A stretch of DNA of 64,000 nucleotides, taken from assembly GCA_024305405.1 (NCBI GenBank), contig JAKNDB010000109.1, forward strand, positions 4,588,001-4,652,000. Reading direction: 5' to 3'. The DNA is from Dirofilaria immitis. Lineage: Eukaryota; Nematoda; Chromadorea; Rhabditida; Onchocercidae. Shown here piece after piece: positions 54,667 to 64,000 of the stretch (the stretch's first letter is position 1; each line of letters begins with the position of its first letter). The notes under the pieces were generated by a model. The model saw only the letters and a list, made by a program, of their open reading frames with translations. It made no database searches and was not told the origin of the DNA. A program made the translations under genes and the position numbers.

Positions 54667-57600
54667 ATTGTTATTGACATGACAGCACTGACTACTTTCA
54701 AATTTTTACGTCACAATTAGTTCTCAGAAGTCATCGACAATAATGTGAACTTGGTATCTCCAGAACAATTTAAATTTATACGATCAATTGCTGATAGTTT
54801 GAATCTGTCTGAGAAAGCTTAGGCAGACCGTATCAGCACAGACATGAAATGAACGATTGATTCCAAAGAACGCTGTTAAAATAGATGGATGCAAGATGTT
54901 TGACAGATTTTCCAGTTATTTAAGAATGAAATTTGCCCGATAATTTATGAAGAGAAAATAATGACAGGAGTATCATTTATAAAATCCACGTCAACTGGTT
55001 CTTGTCCGTATTCTAAATATACTACTCATTTATTGGATGTGATTGCGTCGTTCCTAATATTAACAGTTCACTTAATTTATCATTTGCTTTGAATTCGATT
55101 CTATTACGCTTGTACGACAAAGCATGGCGATGTTCGGAATTTACTGTGCGGAAAAATTTATGCGCTATATATATATATATATATTTATGGTTTCATTCAC
55201 AGCACAACATAATATTGGAAAATCATAACTAAAAACTGAAAATATTTGGGTGTTTTGTACTTCTGACTAATAGTTCAAGTATTCTGTCTTATCAACTATT
55301 AAAATTTTATTACTCGAATATTTTGGTACATCATATATGTCAGTGATATTTGAGCGTTTTCAATGGAAATTTTAGATCGAGTTAAAAAATTGAAACCAGA
55401 CATAATTGCCCAATATAATTAGCTCACTGCCTATTTTTCGTCTCAATAATAAAATTGTGTGAATTGTTAAAATAGAGTTTACTATATAAATAAATTATGA
55501 CTCTTCTCATTCAAAAAGATTGAAATATTCGAAAAATCCATTTGAAGAATTCCATTACTTCATATATGCGGTATGTTCCATATTATTGAAAATTATGATT
55601 TTTCAATTCAATTATGAATTTATGAACATAGAAAAAGGAAAAAGTAACGGTATAATAATCGGGATTCGTAACTTAACTATTACTTTTAAGTTCCTATCTG
55701 TAAAAATTCAGGTTTTGAAGTGAGATTCATTTTTATCCTTTCATACCAATATTTTTGCAGAAAAACTTGGTAATGAAGGGTATAAAAGTTACGTGTGTTT
55801 ATAAAAACAAAAAAATCGTGTACATACGTTGTTTTGAAATTTTAAAGTCTAATATAATCGAATTATTTTTGAAATTTTTTTCAAGCGAAGATGAAAGAAA
55901 GACGGCGTGTGGATGTTGAAGTTCTCCTGGTTCTTTAGTATTTCAGACTCAAATTTCGTTTCATATAGTGTTATGAGAAATTAATGGACACGAAGAAAGG
56001 AAAGCCAATAAAATATCACTACTTAATAGAAATAGCGAATGAGGGAAGTTATCACATTAACTTTTATGCTATGAAACATCAGCTTCTTAAACTGAACCAA
56101 GAACGTAAGCACTTTCGTCAACTCGCTTATAAATCCCATCATGTAAATTATCGTAATCTGCGCCAGCTAATAAGTTGACCAGACATAGAAAACATACAAG
56201 TAATTTTTAAACAAGAAAACGGGTTTCTTTTGCTTACCCTAAAGTTAGAGCGTTGTGAATTTCATTTCGGTGGAATTCATTTTAAATATGTAGATTGATT
56301 ATATTAATTTTATCATTCGGTGGAATTCATTTTAAATATGTAGATTGATTATATTAATTTTATCAAAAACTATTTTGAAAAACAGCGTTGTTTAAATCCA
56401 TTTCATCAACTCGACTTTTGTACTTTCCAAAAGCGTTGCGAAAAATACGTGACATGTAATACGGCTTTCAAATGATACAATCAAATCATGCCGAAAACGT
56501 ATTGCAATATCCAAAGCCATCGCGGATTTGTGCAAGATGAAGCATCCAAAAAATATCATATTTACTGATCAACAATGTCATATCTTCGACTATCGAATAT
56601 GAATGAGAAAAATTAACCTCCAAATATCGCTTGTATTCTGTGAAATGATTTGCAAAGTCATTAATCACTTCGATACTTTTGGTCATAAAAACAAATGGAT
56701 TCAAAAACTGTGAGAAGTTAAGAGAAATGCTGCAAATTTGGATCTCATTTATAAACTACACAAATTTAATTTTTTTCAGGTAAAAACGAACTAATTACTT
56801 AAAAAGTAATTAAAAACTTGGTACATGTGATACCTTTTCCTACAAACCAATTTAATGCATATAATGACTTAAATTTCATCTTGTCTGAACTAGCAAAATC
56901 ATAGCTGAAAAAAAAATCGATTTAAGACTTTTAACCAAACTGAACGAGTAGCATCAATTCTCTCCTGAAAATTCACACATTTCCGCCATCCAGCATTCAA
57001 AAGCGAATATTGTGTCCAATGATAACAATTAGAACAAGTACCTTTTGGAAAAAAACATTGATTTATGAAATGCCACTAACGGCACAAACAAGCACGACTA
57101 CAAAAGTCAATCTACAACGGGTATTAACTGCGATAAATCACATTTTGATAAACAGATTTTTGCATAATGCTATCTATCAATTCGTAATAAGCCATCTCCA
57201 ATCACTATATCAAAATTAAGGATTTAAGTGAACGATTTATACTCTCAAAAGGTCCCCAAAATTTTGCACGAAAGTAGCTTTCTAAAAATACACTAAAGAT
57301 GAAATGAATGAATGATGAATAATAAACGAAACTAATCATGACAGTTATGATAAGCTGGCATCTCCTTGCCTCGTCAATGTTTATACCATTGGTGTTTTGA
57401 TCTTGGCACTAATATTATTATCATTGAATCACTTACTGCTTATTTATCAATAAACTGGGTCTACTGAGCTAAAAATAAAACTAAACTGAAAAAAAGGAAT
57501 CAAACACGAAGCAAACCTAGGAGTGATTAAAGAATCGCAACAAGTTTCTATATATTGCACAAAAAAATCCAATAAAATCATTTTACTTGATTATACATTG

Positions 57601-59005
57601 GAAAATGAATTAGTGATGAACAATTCACTGGTACACAAGTAGAACGATTCACCTCGAAATAAACGGATATATTTCCGTACAACAGCAACACTATATCAAA
57701 ATTCTGGCACATCAAGTCGCAACGATCTATAGATCTCCACTATAAGAAACAACACGAAACTAATATACATCAGAAAGGACATTGCTAAAAGTCGCTATAA
57801 CAACGTTGCAAAGAAAAATAGAAAAATTCGAAGGGATTGATAAAATGATATCAAGAGAATGGAGTGAAAACGTATGACAAGAAAAACGGACCTCGCCTTA
57901 TTTTCAAAACTATAGTAATTGTAGTGGATGCACCAATTTATTGAAAAATGTTGTTGTATAGTATATTTAACAGAAAAGCGTGATATATAAAACAGAGCTC
58001 GATATTGAATTTAACAAAAAAAGTATTGGATTGACCTTCAATCCATAGAAATAATCAAAAACGTCCAAAAATCATGCAAATGTGCAAATATAATATAACT
58101 GTTATACATATTGATTCTTCTAAAATTTCTAATTTTACAACCCAGTTCATTCCCTATCTTATACTTACTTCTTCAGCTTCAAAAATTTATTCATTCTTTA
58201 ATCCCGATGGAACCATAAACAACAAGCTCAATTTTTTCAAAATGATTCTTACTGCTGGAAACGGAAATCTTCCTCTTTTTCTCTCTTCTCCAACCATCCC
58301 TATCATTTACCTTCATTATCAGCCTTTATCATCATCTCGTGAATCAACACTTTGTTTTTTCTATTACTATTGCTTCCCAATCCATAGCCTTTTCAAACTT
58401 AGCATATAACTCAAATTCTGATCATTAAAAAACAACCACGATGACAAATTTTTCTAGTAAGAATCTAGCTTTAAATACCTCTCCCAGTGCACCATATTGC
58501 TCGAAATGAGGTATAAAACGTTTAGATATACAGTTAAGATTCGGTAATAAAAAGATAAACGCCAAGCAGATATGAAAGACTACCAACAAAACTATCAGTA
58601 TAGATGACATACCTCAACTATAATAGACAGTTAACCGCAACTCGAGCAAGACATTTTATGGTATATATGCTCCTTTCTATCAGTATTTCTTTGGACGCTT
58701 AAAAAAAATGAGACATTATAGTATGAACTCAACTATAAAAGCGAGATATGCACGTAGAGCGCAAGTAATCTTTCTCTTGTAATTAAGAACGCGTTATTCA
58801 AAACACAAAAGGAATGACAGCTTCCGAAAACACTTTCTTGCTCAAATATTCTTTCGCAGTAAGTGGAAACTTGATGAAACAAACATACACTCACGAAAAA
58901 GTCGTACAAATGCTGTCACTAAACGCCGGGAATTTTATTCTATTTCCAATGAATGACACTTTCGAAATAAAACAGACAGGTAATATGTGTCGTGAGCAGT
59001 ACAAT
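54667..59005. other. Gene-poor region between the ILRUN and ATG11-type genes
   Basis: Several ORFs occur (for example 55984-56178 +, 56486-56704 - and 58074-58409 +), but none shows family similarity or paired splice sites. The region should contain the ILRUN 3' UTR and the promoter of the ATG11-type gene. Confidence 0.45.
56266..56365. repeat. Perfect 2 x 50 bp tandem duplication
   Basis: The unit starting TTCGGTGGAATTCATTTTAA and ending in TTAATTTTATCA occurs twice without a mismatch, indicating a recent duplication or an assembly artefact. Confidence 0.95.
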
Positions 59006-60892
59006 TTACTGTGGAGGTGTACATGGTGTACAAGGAGGCACGTCTGGAGCTTCTTCGATATGAGATATATCAATTGGCTCGCTTACAGTATTTGGATATT
59101 GAGAGTCGTCAACTGACCAAACCTAGAATTAACGAACAAATAGTATATCTACTGACACCAAAAATACAACCAAAAATTCAAAAATTAACGCTTAACGTGA
59201 ATTTCATCCATTCACAATTCGTAAAAAAAAATGATACCTGTGGAAGTCGACTAACAACAGCGTTGTATAAAGATGAGTTTCTACCTTGGTCATTTGCTGC
59301 ATCGCAGCTTTCATCCATGCTACTTTCAATACGTTCCGGCTGTTCTGTAGAATTCTGGAAATTTTTTTCTCGGCATAACGGAACAAAAATCCAATTTCAA
59401 TTCACTGGTGATGGCATGAAAATGGTCTCACCTTTTTTTTTACAGTGAACTTAATCTTTATTAGTTACAAACAACGATTAACGTTACGAATAATAATGCT
59501 TGGAAATCTCAGTTTAACTCGCTTGACAATTATCACAATTTTATCACCTCATGTATATCTAAACAATATATTTAGGTTCCTTCCAGCATATTTTTGAAGC
59601 TAAGTAAGTAAAAAAAATTTGTAATCGGTTGAACATATTCTCAGCTGTTGAATCAATTTTCTTGTTTAGTATGCTACCGAAATATGCATTTCGACAATAG
59701 TAAATTAACCTGGGCAGCGTAATTAAACGAAAGAGCTCCACCAAATGGATTCATATTTTGACTTCGTACAGGAGCAGATGAACCCAGCGGAGCAGAAGCC
59801 AACTGCTGCGTAATGTCCAGGATCCCCATATCATCGACAGTTATGATGCACCAAATGGACTCTAAAATAACTAGTATAAAGTGAAAAGTCGCTAAAATTA
59901 TTCCAAAGACACAAAAGTGCTTTTAACTCGGGAATTATTCAACACTTGCATGTTTTGATGAAATGTTTACCGCCAAATGGAATGCCGGAACTAGTATTCA
60001 GTTGCCACCTGCTTTGATAAATTCCCCTTTCCGTAGGGCTAACCATTTCAACACTGACATTAATTTCCTTTCCTGGGGCTAAAGGATGAATCCAAGATCT
60101 GGTGGTATCCGATAATTTGTCACCTGCAACAGTTATTTTCTAATTTTTCGTTTTTTTCTGGAACAAAATCTTTTCCAAGAATTTAGCTAAAAATAATTTA
60201 CAGCAAAATTTTTTTTGTAATCCAACAAAATTTTAACCTTCCATATAGCACAAAAACAACCATTAGGCCACCATTCATTTCCAGAATTGCGCACTCGCCA
60301 AGTTTTCGTAAAACGTGTAGAAGGTGGGACGCTTTCACCCTGCAAAAACTTATGAAGATGAATTTTGCGCAACATAACAGAAATATTAGAAGAAATGAAT
60401 ATGAGATTAATAGAAAAGTATATAGCTGCGGCTTCACCAAACACACCTCGCCTATTGTGACGTCTTGCACGAACTGCATCGACGGTAAATGCGTTACATA
60501 CTCAGGAGGTGGCGAACCTGTACCATTTGCACTACCATAATCATAATAAGCTCCTAGAGCAGCTTGCAAATTCCTAAATTGATTGAAATCCAAAACAAAT
60601 TTCAGTATTTGCAAAAAAGTTGCGCGTTACCTTTAAAGCGAAAAGTATTGCTTAATACAATTTAGATTTTTATTGCACAACAAAATTTTCGTCATCGTTG
60701 AAATTATCACTGAAAAGGCCAGTTGTGCTTACCAGCTATTCATATCAAGAAAAAAGCGCATGCTTCTGCTGAAAGAGTCTGACTGTCGCCAAGAACTTGT
60801 TGGAATTGTTTTATAAGCACATCACGATCGTTAGTTGCCATACATGAAAGAGCCTGCGATAGTGAACCATTTACATCACCATCGATATCCAT
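59006..60892 (-). CDS. ILRUN (C6orf106) homologue: UBA-like plus NBR1-like FW domain
   Basis: Seven exons on the minus strand: 60892-60733, 60573-60447, 60339-60238, 60123-59971, 59861-59710, 59354-59238 and 59122-59006. With two one-base corrections they total 309 residues (human ILRUN 298). Human ILRUN dampens IRF3/p300-dependent antiviral and inflammatory transcription; the worm role is unknown to me. The N-terminus MDIDGDVNGSLSQALSCMAT and NDRDVLIKQFQQVLG (human TDKDVLISEFQRLLG), then ACAFFLDMNSWNLQAALGAYY, form the UBA-like domain. VQDVTIGEGESVPPSTRFTK starts the FW domain, whose tryptophans follow as TWRVRNSG, WWPNG, SRWQL and IWCIITVDDMG. The tail is acidic and proline-rich, ending PPCTPCTPPQ. 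Exon 1 needs seven T instead of six (60750-60755 on the plus strand) to read AFFLDM, and exon 3 six instead of five (60252-60256) to read GCFLCYMEG; both corrections make all splice phases agree. The last two exons are inferred from phase, not similarity. Confidence 0.92.
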
Positions 60893-62052
60893 CTCGATAG
60901 ATATAATAACCGAAAAATAAGATAAAAGTTTATATATTAGGGAAGGAACTTCAAACGAAAGCGAAAGCAATTAAGATATAGTTTATCTCACCACAGCGAT
61001 AACTGAAATTGACAAAGATCTTTTATTCTGAAAAGATTCTATTCTCATTTGCTATATGTGTGAAAAAAAAGAATACGTCTTGCAAATCAATAAATACAAA
61101 TAGAATTTAAAATTGATTTAAACAACAAATAATAAAAATTAACCAGTAGCGCGAAATTAGAACTGATTCTGCCAAATTCACCACATCAACATAACAAACT
61201 TGCTGTATCGAAGTAGACAAATCTTGCAATAAAAATAGACAGATACGAAAAAATCGGTTTTCTAGAGAAATTCTGACAACAGAATACCGGTGAAAGAATT
61301 TTTAATCAAGTGAGCGTTGCCAGGTATTGCCTATATTGAGTAATAAAATGATATGACACCCGAATTTTCAGTAGAATTACGCAAGATAATCCATATAAAA
61401 ACCGATATTGATGAGACTGGAAAGCAATCACATTCAGAATGCTTCAAAAGAAATAACTATTTCCACTAAACGTCATCTCCCACCCATTATGAAATCTGGG
61501 ATATAAATGAACTTCATCCCATTCAACCCGTCGTCTTTCATAAATTTCAAAATACGACCAGGTCCATATCGAAGTTTGCAGCAAAACTTCACCGAACCAT
61601 CTCATTGTGCAATTCAATGGTAATGAGTAAGGCGGTTTGACGTTGCTTCAGGTATGTTATCCTCTTGTGGCTCTATATTCTTTCACGCTGAACTAAAATT
61701 TATTGTACCTACGATAACGGAGTAGTAATACTGTGTTTTTATTGCATCAGTTTTTTCAAGAAATTTGTTCGTTTTATTCGAATTTAATGAAATTCGAAAA
61801 TGGACGGTTATTTAGCAGTTTGTAGTTGTGAAACTCTCTACGGCCTTTTCGATGATAGTTTGATTTGTAGGGTAATAGAAATCAGTGGTTAAAAAGCAGT
61901 TCTTTTTTTTCACAGTGTAGTTTCCGACTGTGCTATTAACGAATAGTTCGACAGTTTTGGTTCGTTGCTAATTAAAATCCAATAAATAGTACAGGAAAAG
62001 GACGAAAGGAAACGGCGAAAGACGCATATTATTAGCTTAAAGAAAATCTGTG
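60893..62052. promoter_or_regulatory. Divergent intergenic region between ILRUN and aldo-keto reductase genes
   Basis: The only space between two head-to-head genes, about 1.16 kb, so it should hold both promoters. An AT-rich ATATATAAAC on the minus strand lies about 45 bases before the ILRUN ATG. No other specific sites could be supported. Confidence 0.45.
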
Positions 62053-63836
62053 ATGACTCCTACGAATTTTATCGTTGATACTGCCAAATTGAATACTGGT
62101 TTCTCAATTCCTATGGTTGGTCTTGGTACTTACAAAATTGTTGGCCAGGATAAAATCACTATAGCTGTCGATGCTGCTTTGAAAGCTGGCTATCGGTTGT
62201 TCGATACAGCTAAGTATTATGTAAATGAAGCAGAATTGGGTATTGCCCTCCAGGTAGTCCATAATTTATTTTGCACTCACATTTTTTCTGGTTTAATTTG
62301 TAATAGTTAAGAAATATTTTTAATGTTTCAAGCAATAGCATTCGAAATGTACAGGAGCATTGTTTATAGTACCAAACTCGAGTGAGATATTTTTGTTGCG
62401 GTTCAGACATGCACGGTCCGATGGATTTAGAACAAAGAGCAAGCTAAGATGCTACAAAATATAACTTCCTATTGCACAATTTTTCAAATTTTTAGTTGAA
62501 GATAGATAATACTTGAAACTTCAAGCCTGAATAATATTGCTGCTTTTTATTTTCGCTTGGTGTAGTGGAAAAAGGTGCATCATTTCAGGAACTGCTTCCA
62601 AAATACAACTTGAAGAGAGAAGACGTTTTCATCACTACAAAATTTTTTTAGCCGAAACAAATAACGCTGATCATGCAAGAAAAATGACAGATGAATCTCT
62701 AAAAAATCTTCAAACAAAGTAATTTTTGGAAACTATCAATTGAAACTCCTGATAAATCTGAGATACTGTGCAACCTTCATATATTAAATTAATAAGTTCA
62801 TCGATGGTGGTTAATTTAATCTTTCTCTCTACCTTCTCAATTTAGGTAGAGCTGTTTAGCGTAAAGTGAAAAAATTATGTGGCATTCTTCCAGATTAACT
62901 TATTGGCAGCGTTTGAATGCAAATGTTTATGTTTTGACATCTTAACATTATTTACTTCGTTCGTATGAAAATGTTGTTCAGATACCTCGATTTAGTCCTT
63001 ATACATTATCCGAAAGCTAATGGAAGTGAAAATAATGATCCACGAAATCCGGAAAATCGTAAGGACGCTTATTTGGAACTTGAGAAATTAAAAAGTAATA
63101 ATTTAACATAGTGAGTTGAGAGCAAATGCTCTTGTACTAAAATTCAAATTTCAACACAGTATTTGCAAGAAATTTTTTTCACGGATCATCATGACAATAC
63201 ATGTTTGAATATGCTTATCTTTTTTATCCTTCTTTAAATTACTGACAGTGAAATTTTTAGATGAACACAAAGTACGATCCATAGGTGTTTCGAATTACGA
63301 AATTAAGCATATTAAAGAGATTCAAGATTTCGGACAAATGATGCCTTCCGTAAACCAAGTCGAATTCCATCCTCACTTCACCCGTAATGAATTAAGAGAT
63401 TATTGCAAAAGCGAGGGATATTTTTTCAGGCTAGTTTAGCAATAAATTTCCAGATTTTAAAGCCCTTCTTTGTAAAAAAAATGATAATTTTGATAAAGAT
63501 TTTATGATGAGCGTCTTTTCTGACTTTGCATGTTTTCGACAATAACTTTTCTAATTTTCAGGCTTATTCATCACTGGCTAGAAATCATCCTGATCTGATG
63601 CATGATTTTACAATTGTTGAAGCGGCAAAAGCACATAACTCAACACCTCAGGTAGATCCTTTGAGTATCTGCAACAGATATTTTTTAAAAAGTTTTGAAA
63701 TAAGCGTTAGTTTTTTGAACACTTTTTGCTATAGATATATTTGTTTCAGCTTGTTGTGTTAGCTTGGGCATTGAATCTTGGTGTTGGTATTATACCGAAG
63801 TCAGCAAATTCAGAACGGATCATTAATAACTTCAAG
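62053..63836 (+). CDS. Aldo-keto reductase (AKR family), 3' end beyond window
   Basis: NADPH-dependent cytosolic oxidoreductase of the (beta/alpha)8-barrel AKR superfamily; substrate unknown. Exons: 62053-62253, 62589-62718, 62982-63094, 63249-63429 (or 63433), 63562-63651 and 63750-63836. Visible catalytic tetrad: Asp and Tyr in FDTAKYYVNEAELG, Lys in VFITTK, His in LVLIHYPK. Other signatures are GVSNYEIKHIKEI, SVNQVEFHPHF, QAYSSLARNHPDL and GVGIIPKSANSERI (the cofactor-binding IPKS). The start MTPTNFIVDTAKLNTGFSIP and GLGTYKI are family-like. Exon 2 reads TTKFF and then TAG unless the T run at 62644-62650 has eight T (TTKFFLAETNN). Exon 4 either ends FFQ at a GC donor (needs one more T at 63421-63426) or FFRL at a weak GT donor (no correction). 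After NNFK at 63836 the frame meets GCA TAA, so either another GC donor is used and the last ~30 residues lie beyond the window, or the protein is truncated. Confidence 0.88.
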
Positions 63837-64000
63837 GCATAACTTTTAAATATTTCTATGTAAAGCAAGTTCTGATTTGATTAGTGATTAGTTTTACACA
63901 TCAAGCTTTTTTATGAGGTAAAGATCAAAGTTCTTCTTATCTTAATGATCGGTTACTTTATTCTCACCAATTTCAACTGAAGTGAATGATCTTGTGTTTT

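Noticed and set aside
58074..58409. 111-codon plus-strand ORF
   Set aside because: Hydrophobic, low-complexity composition, no family match and no splice context; chance ORF in AT-rich DNA.
59011..59448. 145-codon plus-strand ORF
   Set aside because: It lies antisense over the last two inferred ILRUN exons and shows no recognisable content; likely a shadow.
1..64000. tRNA, rRNA, CRISPR or bacterial endosymbiont insert
   Set aside because: No cloverleaf, rRNA motif or repeat-spacer array was seen, and no long intronless bacterial-type ORF is present. A tRNAscan or Rfam run would be decisive.

Overview
The window looks like AT-rich genomic DNA of a nematode. Genes are split into many small exons with short introns, 3' splice sites are mostly of the nematode type (TTTCAG and close variants), and the proteins read as worm members of animal families. 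A clade III (filarial-like) parasite is my guess from base composition and gene texture only; the species is not established.

Layout from left to right. Bases 1-740 may carry the 5' end of a minus-strand gene that runs off the window. Bases 2384-21358 (+) hold a very large gene for a DmX-like/rabconnectin-3 alpha protein (C. elegans rbc-1, human DMXL2). Bases 23506-24427 (+) hold a small RRM protein like RBM7. From 24.4 to 36.2 kb there is a gene-poor stretch with two inverted copies of a ~575 bp element that looks like a solo LTR, plus one orphan exon. Bases 36166-41759 (+) hold a muscarinic-type acetylcholine receptor (gar-2-like). Converging on it from the right, 53063-44151 (-) is an FIP200/ATG11-type autophagy scaffold. 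Its upstream region (53.1-59 kb) has a palindromic element, rearranged copies of one of its own exons, and a 50 bp tandem duplication. Bases 60892-59006 (-) encode an ILRUN (C6orf106) homologue. Divergent from it, 62053 to beyond the right edge (+) encodes an aldo-keto reductase.

These are unrelated housekeeping and neuronal genes: V-ATPase regulation, nuclear RNA surveillance, cholinergic signalling, autophagy initiation, a UBA-like/NBR1-like-domain regulator, and redox metabolism. ILRUN and ATG11 share themes with autophagy (NBR1-like fold, FIP200) but lie 6 kb apart, so no functional linkage is claimed.

Two cross-cutting observations matter for anyone using the sequence. First, conserved exons in all six genes contain one-base reading-frame breaks, mostly in homopolymers and mostly one base short, which looks like base-calling error and not gene decay. 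Second, up to three introns appear to start with GC instead of GT, two of them with the same donor context TTCAG|GCTAGTTT. I found no novel multi-gene system. All coordinates, splice sites and phases were worked out by eye.
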